The notes under the pieces: model-generated
Databases searched by the model: none
Told to the model about the DNA's origin: nothing
What the model saw: the letters and a program-made list of their open reading frames with translations, nothing else
In this document: positions 11,204-22,060 of the stretch, in pieces
Position numbering within the stretch: position 1 is the first letter of the stretch
How the letters are laid out: each line of letters opens with the position of its first letter
Made by a program: the position numbers and the translations under genes
Source of the DNA: Dendrophyllia cribrosa
Taxonomy: Eukaryota; Cnidaria; Anthozoa; Scleractinia; Dendrophylliidae
DNA length: 64,000 nucleotides
Reading direction: 5' to 3'
Assembly (NCBI GenBank): GCA_024195265.1
Contig: JAJLRJ010000007.1
Span: 4,517,558 to 4,581,557, forward strand

Positions 11204-13255
11204 ATGTTTGGCGTGAAGTTTGTGTTGGCTTTTGCCTTAATTTTCTTGATCAGTTCCAGTTATACTAACCAGGTAACGTTTTACAATACGATACGTTTTA
11301 CTTTTCTTGTCTTTTTCTAAATCTGTTTGCAGTATCTTCAAAGGAAGAAAGCCATCGGAATCTTTGGGAAGAAAACAAACTGCTTCGTGTTTCAAGTTAC
11401 CCTTTTTCCATCGATTTACTCAAGTTTTCTTGAAGTTTTATCTGGCATATGATGGTTAACTATACAACTACAAAAAATCAAATTGTTTAATAACGGTTTC
11501 GTGATAGAGCAAGGAAATGGTAACTCCGTGCCTTTCTTCGTGCTTATGAATCTTACGCCAGTTTATTAAATATATAGAAATAATTTACCTGAGAACAAAA
11601 ATAAACTCAGTACATATCTCCAAGCTTCATATATTACGGTATTTCTAATACACGGTTATCATATACATTTTATTATAGTTCTTGGAAGATCATGCCATAA
11701 AAGTTGATGCTCTGAAAAGGAAAATCCAGGTGACAAAAAATAAAAAAATAGATGATAGTATGATTCATGGACGCGTGAAAATCAGTATTATTAACCTTTT
11801 ATTCAGATACCTCACAAGTTACACGGACTAGTTACAGACTTTTATAATTCAGCTATCATGAAAACATTACATTAGTGAAATCGCATCGATTTTGCAGAGA
11901 TTATGCCATATTTCCAACACGTTTATTTACAGCAAGCAAACGGTTAGACTGAAAAAAGAAATTGAAATTTACAAATTAAATTGGGCAAAAGGTTCACTAT
12001 CATGAACTAAACTCTTACCGTTTTCTCGCACGGAATGGAAAATTTCTTGTTAACATTGCCAAGCTGGAATATGTGGGCATCTCTCCCCTCCGCAGAGGCT
12101 CCCACCGGTATTCCAAAAAGGAAATGTAAAGAAAAAAGTGAGCGCGCGGGGGACGATGGGAAGGGGGAAGGCGCGCTTTCTTTTCTCCTCTCCCCAGCCT
12201 CCTTGTGGCACATAGGTGTGGGCATAGTGTTCATGATAAACGCGTAAAAATATTATTAACCTTTATTTGCTAGCGCTTTATAACAAGAGAGCGAGATGTT
12301 CAGTCGAGAAGAAAAAATCTCTTTCAAAATTACTGTGTATACAGAAAATTACTGACTAAGCGGTCGAATAACTCAGTATATAAAATTATCTCCAAGCTTT
12401 ATGTATAACCGCATTTCTAATTACACGGTTATCAATTTATGATAAATTTGTGTTTCTTTTTAGCTCTTGAAAGCGAAAGTCAATACTCCGATACAGCAAG
12501 ATAAGGTAACAAAAAATAGAGAATAGTTCATGGACGCGTGAAAATCAGTTATTATTATTTTTTTTACATAACTCACAAGGTTTTACAGGCCAGTCAGAGT
12601 GCTTTTATAATTTACCTATCATCAAAACCTTTGGCAATAGGATATGTTCAGTTTTCCAGTGGTTCCCAAATCATGAAAAACGCGATTTTTTGTGACCATT
12701 CTGCATATTCTTATTCCGGGATACTGAAAATCGAACGCACCCTTGGTGCTTAATGGCCCCCTTCGGGACAAAGACTAATATAACACTTGCAAAGAGACTG
12801 AAATAGTTCTTTGGAAATTACGGTGTATAATAGCTGTAATTGTAGTATATGATCTATTTACTTTTCATGTGGTGCCTAGGTGATTATAAAGCTCAAACAT
12901 AGTTAATAGAACAAACTGGTTATGAAGCTCAACAAATTTCAAAAAGAGTGTACAAAGCTGCTTTGTTTTATGTTGAACGAACCGTGACCCTGCACATTGT
13001 TTTGTTTAACACGTGAGCCCAAATGTTTCTACTGGTCAGTTGCTCATATGCATTTCAATACCTTTTGTGTTTTGTGCAGGGTCAAGGCAAACGAACAAAA
13101 GAAATGGAGAACAAAAACATATAACAAAGGACTGACTGAGTTTCATAACCAGTTTGTTCTATTAACTATGGCTCAAATAAGCAACAGTACTTACCTTTAA
13201 TTATCTTCTTTTTTAGCCGAGTTTTAGAGGATGGCGCCGGCGGCGCCGGCGGTAG
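11204..13255 (+). CDS. Short secreted coiled-coil-type peptide, gene 1 (arginine-tail paralogue)
   Basis: Four coding exons, all phase 0: 11204-11272, 11679-11729, 12464-12505 and 13217-13255. Exon 1 (23 codons) is a signal peptide, MFGVKFVLAFALIF with an ISSSYTNQ end. Exon 2 (17 codons, FLEDHAIKVDALKRKIQ) and exon 3 (14 codons, LLKAKVNTPIQQDK) align with the coiled-coil heptads of the second locus but have lost several core residues. Exon 4 encodes PSFRGW and six arginines, then TAG. The total is 66 residues without cysteines. The donor after exon 2 is GTGACA, weaker than the GTAACA of the paralogue. The family is not recognised. A secreted cationic peptide, perhaps antimicrobial or matrix-binding, is conceivable but unproven. 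The arginines come from a GGCGCCGGC simple repeat, so the tail may be a recent accident. Splicing is inferred from paralogue conservation, not transcript data. Confidence 0.6.
12898..13170. mobile_element. 273-bp MITE in the last intron of gene 1, 7-bp duplication
   Basis: Inverted ends CATAGTTAATAGAACAAACT (and further to GGTTATGAA) are flanked by GCTCAAA at 12891-12897 and 13171-13177. The second locus lacks the element at the equivalent point (near 45480-45510), giving an empty site. Confidence 0.85.
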
Positions 13256-13640
13256 ACTGTTAGCCGTCCCTTTTCAGTCAGCCGAGCGGGCGAGATAATC
13301 ATCGTTGCTTTGGGCCTTCCTATTTCTTTGGTAGTTAATACTAGGAATCCTCTTCAGAGAGTTCATGTAGTAAATAAACCCCTTTTGGTGGCTGGTATAT
13401 CGGAGGATATTGGTCGCGGCTGAGGGAAAGTCCTAAAAATGAAGAGTTGGCTGAGAAAGCCTCATGGGCAACTGTTAAATTTTGAGGGCCATCTTTCAGC
13501 CAAGGGAATGATCCTCCTATACCAGCAAGCAAATTTTAGGCGATTAATGAAACAATGTTAATGGGTCTTTTGGTTAATAGAAATTGTATGAAAATGTTCG
13601 CATTATCAATATAATAAACGTATATACAACTGCAAGTTCT
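13256..13640 (+). other. 3'UTR of secreted-peptide gene 1 with poly-A signal
   Basis: Highly conserved with 45575-45960. AATAAA lies at 13613-13618, matching AATAAA at 45933-45938 in the second gene and about 360 bases after the stop in each. The strong conservation of this untranslated part supports the chosen last exons. Confidence 0.6.
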
Positions 13641-13821
13641 TTGAGGCAATTTCTTCAAGTTCAGTGTTGTTACTTGCGGATTTGAATGAGATTCATTCCT
13701 GGGTGGAGCCCTATTGGATATTGGATTGAGGATATGCCTATGTTGATGCATTGTGACAGCTCTTTTGGAAACTTTTAGACTATTTGAGTATTTTACTGAC
13801 ATTAGAAACTTGGAGAAGTTT

Positions 13822-14780
13822 TACAGCTTTGCCCGAAGCACGCTCATAGAAGTTAATAGGGAAGATATCAATGACGTCACCAATTGTTATTAATGTGCCA
13901 ACCAGAGCCCTATTGGCTGCCGAAACAAAGGGTTCTTTTGTTCCAGTGGTTGACACATTTGATCGAATAACAAAAAGAATGTTTGTAAACAGACTGATCA
14001 TCCCTATTAACAATTGGTGCATTTTCACAAGAGCGCGCTCCCAACGTTCTTTGCCCTCCAAAGCTCGTATGCCTCCAAAATGTCTGAGATAGCCTAGCGT
14101 TGCAGGCTGCATAACGCTCTCGATGTTTAGCCAAGGGAATGGTTTTGAGTACAGTACATGCAAACAAGAACCAGTTTATAAATGTAGGGTGCAATTTCAA
14201 GGACGCACCCTCTTCTTTACTGGCGCCTGTTACGTAGGTTTATTTCATTTCTGTTTATAATATATTTGATCTTCTTTACATTTGGATTTGCTCTGCCTGT
14301 ATTTACTGACTAAAGATGGTTAATACATAGCGGTCATTCAGCGAGAACTTGTGTAAAACGGCTGGGTATTTTTACGAGTCAGATTTTATTTTTTCGAGCC
14401 TTTAAGGTAGGTCCAAGTAGTTTTTTTGGGGGGTCACACTTCCCCTTTTGAATGCGCTCATATATAATCTTATTTTAGCTCAATGAATCTGAATTTGATA
14501 TCAGTTGTTAGGCTTGGATGAAAATTTTGGACGACGCTCTTTTTATTCTAATCAGCGTTTCCATAGCAACGGTAAACAAACATGGCGAAAAACGTTAATT
14601 AAAATCGTTAAGGTAGCTAATTAATTTTGTCGGTGGGGCTAGTTTAAATCCCCAAACCCTTTTTTTATTCTTATGGCCGTATTTGTTTTCATCACTTCGA
14701 GTTGAAAACATTATCACAAAGTTGAAAATCAGCTAAACTTTTAAAAATCGGTTTTACTCCAGCAATTTCTTGTCGCGATA
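13822..14780. other. Insertion relative to locus 2, then sequence without recognisable genes
   Basis: About 13822-14005 is absent between GGAGAAGTT and ACAATTGGTGCATTTTCA at the second locus (about 46175-46200). The two loci stop matching a few tens of bases later. The rest to 14780 shows no conserved coding signal or clear repeat ends. Confidence 0.45.
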
Positions 14781-15105
14781 AGTAGTATAGGGAGGGGGTG
14801 ATCCTGGCTCATCACAAATAAGCATTCGTGTGCCCCAACGAAGCCTTCCTAGAATACTTGTCAACTTTAATCTTTAATCATTATTTATACACGGTAAAAA
14901 TCATCAGGTACAATAAATTCCTATACAATGACTAACATACTAAAACCTTAAAATCCTAATCTAAATATTATCACTCCCCCAAAGACTCAGGAAGGCACTG
15001 AGTGGGGCTTGGGGGGAGGGATGGCAAGTATTCTAGGAAGGCTTTGTTGGGGCACACGAATGCTTATTTGTGATGAGCCAGGATGCACCCACTCCCTATA
15101 CTACT
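14781..15105. mobile_element. Foldback MITE, TIR about 80 bp, 5-bp duplication CGATA
   Basis: Arms starting AGTAGTATAGGGAG and running through CATCACAAATAAGCATTCGT and CTTCCTAGAATACTTG are near-identical at 14781-14860 and 15026-15105. CGATA flanks both ends (14776-14780 and 15106-15110). The spacer has no coding potential. Confidence 0.8.
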
Positions 15106-15489
15106 CGATACCTGTTTACATGTTGCAATTTGTCGCCGCTAGTTTATTTGTTGGTTCCTTGATTGCATGATGCAATTTGTCTGCACGAAATTTTGTTCCG
15201 AAGTGGTTTCTGCGAGAAAAATTGCCTTCAGTCCCCGGGTGTTTACCATTTAGCCATGAAAACCGGTATTTTCAGTTGGAAAGCAAATGGTATGGTTGAT
15301 TTTCCGGGAATTTCGGTCGGAACTTAACTAGTGAACAAAAAATTCAGCGATTTATCAGTAGCGTGTGAATTATTCATTTTGTTTTATAATTAATTGTTGG
15401 TTGTGGAAATAAGAGGGACAAGTTTCCGAATCTAGCATGTTTTTGTTTTTGTTAAAAAAAAACGGAAAGGTCAGAAAGGTCGACACTTA

Positions 15490-15506
15490 GTAATAGTAAT
15501 TGGACT

Positions 15507-15546
<40 letters not shown>

Positions 15547-15908
15547 AAAATCGGCCGAGCGCGTAGCGCGAGGACGATTTGAAATTACGAGCACGATTAC
15601 CCCTGAATTGTACGACACGAAGTTCAATTGCTAATTAATCGAATCAATAACAAAATTCGAGTTTTAAAAGTCTATGTGGAGTTTTTTTGTACTCAAAACG
15701 TTAAGGATATTTTCTATCAGTTTGAAAGCAGGAGGAAACAGCGAGAAAAAGAACCCATTTAAGTGCACCTGATTGACGCGCGCGCAACGTAGGTGTCCAA
15801 TTAATTAAGTAATTGGATACCCACGTGACCGCGCGCCAATTACTTAAGAAGTAGGCGCATGGCCATGGTGACCAATCACAATCGAGAATTATTTTGTTAT
15901 TGACACGA
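15490..15908. mobile_element. 419-bp repeat element, TTA-flanked, copy A
   Basis: Begins GTAATAGTAATTGGACTGAG and ends with GTTATTGACACGA, flanked by TTA on both sides. A closely related 429-bp copy at 44992-45420 also sits between TTA and TTA, and locus 1 lacks it there. Internal complementary arms (ATCAATAACAAAATTC region against the right end) allow folding. It is non-coding and of unknown superfamily. Confidence 0.65.
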
Positions 15909-15977
15909 TTAAAGCTAAGGTAAAATAGAACAGTTGCTTGTCTTGCTGTGTGCGAGCCACACTCACTGATCAGACTG

Positions 15978-17314
15978 AGAAAACCATAAGTGAGTTGAAA
16001 ACGTGTAACGCGCATTCTCAGCTTCCGGATATTCATTTTTTGCTTAGGGGCCGACCATCTAACTTTTGAGGGGGGGGGGGGGGATTTCTGGTCAGCAAGA
16101 ATTTTTTTTCTAGAAACCTGTTGGACAGGATTTTTTTTTCCTTTCTCAATGCTTTGCAGGATATTTTTTTCCTTTCTCAGTTCTCTGCAGCATTTTTTTT
16201 TCTCAAGAAGGGTCAGTCCAAGTTTTCCAAAAATTGATTTACATTTACAAAATGTATTCACATTTACATTGTGGCTATTGCAGCAATCACTTACAATTTA
16301 AAAGTGGACTGAAAAAATACCTCCAAAAAAGGTGTGAAAGCAGAATTGAAATTAAATGTTATAGTCCTATTATAAAGGAATCATGGTTTGTATATACATG
16401 TATGTGAAAAATTATAGCTCTAATACTTTTTACTTAACCTTTTATCAGTCCACTTTTTAATTGAGTACCTCATAGCTGAACATAAAGACAATGGGAAGGT
16501 GTTCCTTGTGCTTTTTGCTGGGAAAACAGGCCACTTCCTGGGCACTGATTCTCTTTGAGGCCATCATAGTGCACCCATTTTCCACAGTAATTAATTTTGC
16601 ATGTATAATGCTATGCTGCCTGGCATAAAATGTGAGACCATAAAGTGTGTAACTGCAATAAAAGGAGGGAAATAAATGTCAATACCTTGTAAGCAACAAA
16701 ACATGCTGTGCTGACCAAAAAGAAACTGAAAAAAAAAAACAGGAAGCCCGACATTCTTAACCACAGAAAACCCGGAAACGACACTGATTGCTTGATATGT
16801 CAATATTAATAACATTGTAATACATTGCATATATGAAGCAATAATTCAGACTGCAGCACCACCAAATCCAGAGTTTAAAAGGAAGCAAGAGAAGAATGAC
16901 AAGAATAGTTGCAGTTTCGCTGGTGATTTTGTACAGCTCTCAGTCTAAATAATAAAATAGCTTTGTAACATTTTTTTTCTTCCTTACAGCACTGCAAGAA
17001 TTTTTCTTCTATTCTATTTGTGCTGCATGCAATTTTTTTCTTCCGACAAGCGCTTGCAGGAAATTTGTTTTCAAAATCACCCCTCCCCCCCCTTTCAAAA
17101 GTTAAATGGTCGGCCCCTTAGTACAATATTTGGAAACCCCTCTGTCCCTCGAGATTGGAAGCAAGTTGTTCTTGCGAATTGATTGGGTAATATTTTTATC
17201 TTGATTTTTTTTCAAATATGGCTGTAACAACTTCTTAGCAAATTGAATAATAGGAAGCTTGTTTTGAAGCGTGCAAGAGACAGTTGCACGTTTAAACCCA
17301 CTTATAGGTTTCTG
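15978..17314. mobile_element. Second copy of the CAGAAACCC MITE, split by a nested element
   Basis: The outer sequence matches 6378-6637 (AGTTGAAAACGTGTAACGCG at the left, GCACGTTTAAACCCACTTAT at the right), but 1.07 kb is inserted at its centre. Confidence 0.8.
16047..17117. mobile_element. 1,071-bp Harbinger-like MITE, TIR GGGGCCGACCATNTAACTTT, TTA duplication
   Basis: The ends GGGGCCGACCAT and ATGGTCGGCCCC are inverted, followed by a TTTTGAGGGGGG/CCCCCCTTTCAAAA part and irregular poly-T and TGCAGG arms. TTA at 16044-16046 is repeated at 17118-17120. The empty site in the copy at 6378-6637 reads GCTTAGTACCAT, confirming a 3-bp TTA duplication, as in PIF/Harbinger elements. Open frames inside (15701-16261 and 16591-16830, minus) are low-complexity and not called. 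Confidence 0.85.
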
Positions 17315-17789
17315 ATATTATATATACAGCTCTTGTAAATTTAAAGTACAAATAAACGTTGTTGTTGTTGTTGAATGTCTTCAGTTCTGTTGTTATTTAA
17401 TCATATATACCCACATCAAGGACACTGGAAACGAAGCCGCTAACCATTTGGTTGCAATTGTAGGCGTGAAGGCTTCTGCATTAAAGCTTTATTGTGCGTT
17501 TGTCTGAAAAATAATATTCAGTACAATGCAAGAAAATAAATCCATCGATTCGACGGGTGGAATACTTTCCTTTCTCAACTTTTCGGCTGGGATGAAAAGC
17601 GGCCCTATCGATTCTGATCCCAAAACGTTTTCCAAGATATTACACTTTACCTTGCCTTCGAGATTTTAGCCATCCATTATTTGACAGCATCGAAGGCTCG
17701 ATTTCTGTTGTCTCAGTCATCATTTTGATTACGTCAGTCCTCCAACATGGCCGCCGGTAATTTTGTGACGTCATGCGCGCACATTTCAA

Positions 17790-18480
17790 CAGTTTTTAGA
17801 ATGCATTTTTATTAGACTGTGGGATTACCGTCTTCTTCTAAAAGCGCGTTTTCTGGTAAAAAAATAATAAAACGTAATACACAGTGGCGGATCCAGGGGG
17901 AGGGTTGGGAGGGGGGGGGGGGAGGGGAGGGGTCCGGACCTCCCCCCTATCAGACCTGTGTCTCCCATGTCGTTCATAAAAATAATAGAACAAAATTGTT
18001 TTATACGTAGTTGTTTCACTTCCACCAATTGACTGATTGTCAAGTTTTTCGAATTTCAGGAATGGCGTTTTAGATGGTAAAATCGGTAAAAATTTCCGGG
18101 GAACATGTACCCGGACTCCTCTTACAGAAATTCCTGGATCCGCTCCCGATACAGACATTTGCAAACAAGGTTTATGAGTTAAAATGTAATGAAATCAGTA
18201 CGTGTGGGTATTCTTGGCTTGCACATGACGTCATAAAAATTAAAAAATCTAAACTTTACATCGTACAAAGCTGTTTGATGTTGATACCAGTGTTACAATC
18301 CTTCACAAAAAGTTACAGGTTCAGACGATGTTTTGCTTCTAATTTGTGAATCAGTTAAAAGTTATTTTTGCATTATAGATGCTTAGAAGCCGATATAAAT
18401 GTACTCTCCAATCTTCTGTGATCAGTTTTTTTCTATAATTATGACTTTTGCATAATTATGCATAATTATGTTGGTGGCAT
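17790..18480. repeat. Dispersed duplicate block, related to 47610-48390
   Basis: Shared runs include ATGCATTTTTATTAGACTGT, TTGGCTTGCACATGACGTCA and AGTTAAAAGTTATTTTTGC. Each copy carries a different MITE (17884-18148 here, about 47963-48300 there), so each serves as the other's empty site. Confidence 0.75.
17884..18148. mobile_element. 265-bp MITE, TIR GTGGCGGATCCAGG
   Basis: The left end GTGGCGGATCCAGGGGGAGG faces the right end CCTGGATCCGCTCCCG. Flanks are ATACACA (17877-17883) and ATACAGA (18149-18155), one mismatch. The empty site at about 47685-47695 reads AATACAGACATTTG. The 7-8-bp duplication suggests a hAT-type mover. It contains a G-rich, C-rich core. Confidence 0.75.
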
Positions 18481-18594
18481 GTTTTAACTGCAGCTGACAT
18501 CTATCGACCACAGCAATATGACAATCTTTCACCTCGATCAGATTTCTCGCTATCATGGATACTAGTAGCTTATGGTGTTACTATGGTAACTCAC

Positions 18595-18690
18595 TTCAGA
18601 GGAGTCCGTATTGTTAAATAGCTGCTTACGCAAATTCATGGCCGTTGCCACGAGGACAACAAAAAGCAGTCTCTGCAGTACGAGAATTTG
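18595..18690 (-). pseudogene. Decayed paralogue of the secreted-peptide exon at 56598-56696
   Basis: Reads LLFVVLVATAMNLRKQLF then NNTDSSE before a GTGAGT donor, matching the exon at 56598-56696 nearly residue for residue. The upstream Met-Asn-Met start is lost (the aligned bases read VLQILVLQR). Flanking intron sequence to about 18490 is shared too (CTGCAGCTGACATCTATCGA). It is a partial duplicate, probably not expressed as a secreted protein. Confidence 0.6.
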
Positions 18691-18699
18691 CAACACGTC

Positions 18700-19875
18700 G
18701 ACATCTTGTGAATCTGTCATATCAGCCATAACTTTGTGTCACATAGAACACGTACTGTGAAAGGTGCATTTTCAGGCACAAAAACAACGAAATTTCACAT
18801 TAATTGGTTCCGCTCGTATCTCCCTTTTGACTGTGGTTTTAGGATAAAGTCCACGATTGCACCGATTAGTCACTTTCGGCAATTTGCATATTCTTCAGTG
18901 TAGCAACAAATGTTTCGTTATGTGAAATCATACTAATATAAGCGTGACGGGGGGTTTGAAAACCCGTTCTTAATTTGCATAGATTTTGGCGATTTTATTC
19001 CTTCGTTTTCAGTCTACATTTAACTGATCAGTTTGAGAAGCTAAATGATATCAAACACTCGAAAGAGTGTTTCATCAGGAATCCAAACACCTCGCAGTAA
19101 GATAAAACCTCGGCCGCGCCTCGTTTTTATATACACAAATGATGGCACAAAAATTAACAATTACAACAACAGGTTTTACTAAATCTAACGGTATTTTCAA
19201 CAATTCAAACTGATCAATTTGATATACCCTACATCGGCTACCTGACGGTACATTTATATTAACAATTGCTTCCATGAGGTGTGACAACCCCTGGACGCTT
19301 GGCTAAAATTTTGTACGCACAAAAATGAGAGATTTTTGCGGAGCTCGAAAAGTTATTTGTGTTCAAGGCGGATTTTATTATTAGGTAGGATAAAATACGG
19401 GGTTTTTGATTAGTTTTTAAGGCACCCGCTCGTTACGCAAACTGAAAAAGGTAGAGTATCGCATAAATTCACTAAAAGCTCGTTTCTCGAAATAAGGATG
19501 ATCTGTAATTTTAGAAACGACACAAATCTAATGTGATTAATTACTTAGAAATCTAAGACCACCCGTGTCTGGGTACTACCGCAATATGTGGCGAAATTAA
19601 TTTAGCGAATTAATTTTTATTGTATTTTATTATTTTTCGAGTGTGTCTTCCTTTTCGAGTGGGGGTCTTCGTTTTTCAGTCTTTGGTCTACGTTTTAATT
19701 TAGGGGTCTTCGTTTTCGACAATACCGATTCCAAATGGAGCAATATCAAAGACCGATATTCCAACATGATCGCGGTTGGCGCGGAGCAAATATGTGGCCT
19801 AGCTGGTGACGCTTTTCTTCTTCCTCGACGCCCAACAGCGTTTTTTATGACCACGAGGTCGCCATTCGCCGGGTA
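18700..19875. other. No recognisable gene
   Basis: Contains a short degenerate repeat of GGGTCTTCGTTTTT / CAGTCTTTGGTCTACG type at about 19640-19715. No splice-supported exon or clear element ends were seen. Confidence 0.5.
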
Positions 19876-20670
19876 ACGCTAAGAGTAACACAGGTTGGTA
19901 GCTTTTAAAATTCCGTCATACTGTATCTATGGTAACCTCTACGAACACTTGGCTCAGTCCCTTGGGTGTCCGTATTGGAGAGGTTAAACTGTATTTCATT
20001 TCTCCAAAACCTGGTATATAAACCGTAATTTTTATTCTTGGCCAATTGTTAATTAGAGCACTCTGCAGCAATTTACGTCGCAATCCAACTTGAAACACTT
20101 CAGCAGTAAACAGTTCTCATTGAATAAACATTCTTCCTTAAGAAAACAGTTTAAACAAACCAATTACAATATTTATGTTGAACTTTGCCACTGTTTCCGC
20201 AACGTTTTTAAATGCTCGCGATTTTTAAATTGTGTGTTATCACCAATTTTCAATTATCACTAATATGGAAGACTTAAAAAGTTCAGCGTCCAGATGATCG
20301 TTTTTGGATGGTTTTGCTGCACACAGGAAAACGGTACTAATATGATGCAAGCATTAAAAAAGGAAAAACTGAGGAATTAGATGTCATCCGCCGAATTTCA
20401 TCCAGATACTCAAAATTAAAGAAAATTAAAGAAAATTAAAATTAGTTATAAAGATAACATGAAAATAAGTTAACCCATCAATTTAGAACGGTTTTAGAAA
20501 TAATCCTTATTATTTTCATTTAACTATCAATCAACCTTTTCTAAAATAACAGCAGTTGTGTTTGTTTTTAGTTTCCGTAGTTTCAACAGCTGTTAGTATT
20601 GACATCTACGCATGTCTACGAGCACGAAAACCGTGTTATACGTGACACTGTTTGGACTGAATTCGATCTC
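19876..20670 (+). pseudogene. Third, truncated copy of the secreted-peptide promoter/5'UTR block
   Basis: Matches 34803-35880 and the split 5985-6357 plus 10045-10460: CTAAGAGTAACACAGG, GTGTCCGTATTGGAGAGGTT, TTCAGCGTCCAGAYGATCGT, CATCCGCCGAATTTCA, ACTGTTTGGACTGAATT. Similarity ends before the conserved donor, and no signal-peptide exon follows. This is the relic of a third family member. Confidence 0.65.
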
Positions 20671-20679
20671 ATAACACTC

Positions 20680-21092
20680 TTCTTCCTTCTTCTTTATTCC
20701 TGATTTACGCTGTTACGCGAACAGATTCTCACACAAAGCACCGCTTTGACCGTTATGCATATAACTAAACACACAACGAGACACTCAAATTACGGTTTCT
20801 TACACTAGGAGCATGGGTTACCTGTGTTTTAAGATGTAAAATTGATGAAAAATTGGCCGAAGAAGTTCAGAGCAGAGGATATAAATAAAGGCCGCACGTG
20901 AGAGCCGCGTGGATTAAGAATATAATTGCTGCCCATCGTCCTGGCCCGTCCTATAGCGTGTTGGCCTACAACTTAGAAAGCAAAAAGGGATCCACATGCA
21001 AAATTTCTAAAGAAGAAAGGTTGAATAAACTGACATCCAAAAATTTAGCATCGTTTTAACAGTAGACACATACTCCCAAACGAAGCCTATTT
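20680..21092. other. No recognisable gene
   Basis: AT-rich sequence without splice-supported exons or detectable inverted ends. Confidence 0.5.
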
Positions 21093-21096
21093 TTAA

Positions 21097-21566
21097 CCCT
21101 TTCACTCCCAGAGTCAATCATGGAGACATGTGGTGTAGTTCTAACTTTTGAGTCTGTGGACGAAATCCTATGGTGTGACCATTCAAATGAAACCTCTTCA
21201 GCAGTACTTTTGCATGGTACCATTTGTTCTAACTTTTGAGTCTGTGGACGAAATCCTATGGTGTGACCATTCAAATGAAACCTCTTCAGCAGTACTTTTG
21301 CATGGTACCATTTGTTCTAACTTTTGAGTCTGTTGATGAAATCCTATGGTGTGACCATTCAAATGAAACTTCTTCAGCAGTACTTTTGCATGGTACCATT
21401 TGTTCTAACTTTTGAGTCTGTGGACGAAATCCTATGGTGTGACCATTCAAATGAAATCTCTTCAGCAGTACTTTTGCATGGTACCATTTGTTTTTCAATA
21501 TTTTACAAAATGAAATTTGGAAGTTTTCTCCAATTTTGATTTTTGGCACTCTTGGGAGGTAAAGGG
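21097..21566. mobile_element. piggyBac-like MITE, TTAA-flanked, with four 88-bp tandem units
   Basis: Imperfect inverted ends (CCCTTTCACTCCCAGAGT at the left; CCCTTTACCTCCCAAGAGT at the right, reverse strand) lie between TTAA at 21093-21096 and 21567-21570. Inside are four near-identical 88-bp units starting at 21139, 21227, 21315 and 21403 (key motifs CTTTTGAGTCTGTGGACGAA and CAGTACTTTTGCATGGTACC). Open frames over the array follow from its repetition and are not genes. Confidence 0.8.
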
Positions 21567-21615
21567 TTAATTAGCCTGTGTACAGCCGCCTCATCCAACA
21601 GGCTATAGTTACTCA

Positions 21616-21934
21616 GGCCCCGTCCACACGTATACGTTTACGTCTGTAAACGCATATGTTTTTCTCTAAAACGCTCCCGTCCACAAGTACACGTTTACGT
21701 TCGTAAACGTATGCGTTTAGGCCTCCCGTCCACACGTAAACGCTAATAATCTGCATTGAGTATGTGTAGTATGTAGTGATCTACGTAAGCGTTTTCGAAA
21801 ATATCCACTTTGGAGAGCGTTTTTGAAAATGCCCGTTTAGGTGACCGTTTTCATCGTTTACGGGTGGACGGGAGGCCTAAACGCATAAAAACATATACGT
21901 TTGCGAACATAAACGTATACGTGTGGACGGGGCC
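21616..21934. mobile_element. MITE with TIR GGCCCCGTCCACACGTATAC, TCA-flanked
   Basis: The two ends are inverted repeats of GGCCCCGTCCACACGTATAC and extend into GTTTACG-type repeats. TCA flanks both ends (21613-21615 and 21935-21937). Interior copies of CGTTTACG and CCGTCCAC form several sub-hairpins. A relative lies at 61865-62409. Confidence 0.7.
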
Positions 21935-22060
21935 TCAGCTGAGCAAACATGTTTTTTTTGTCACCTTTTTTTAGTCTAGTCAGCGATTTCTTCATCTTTG
22001 AGCACTTTTTTTTTTTTTTTTTTTAACTTGAACAGCTAATTTTTATTTACAATAAAGTGC

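Noticed and set aside
11204..13255. Naming the peptide genes as a known antimicrobial or toxin family
   Set aside because: No cysteines, no recognisable mature motif; the cationic tail alone is insufficient.
15701..16261. 186-codon minus-strand frame
   Set aside because: It spans the boundary of two unrelated repeats (15490-15908 and 16047-17117) and has Lys/poly-A composition and no domain.
21056..21549. Repetitive 71-87 residue frames
   Set aside because: They arise from the 88-bp tandem units of a TTAA-flanked MITE; the unit is not a multiple of three.
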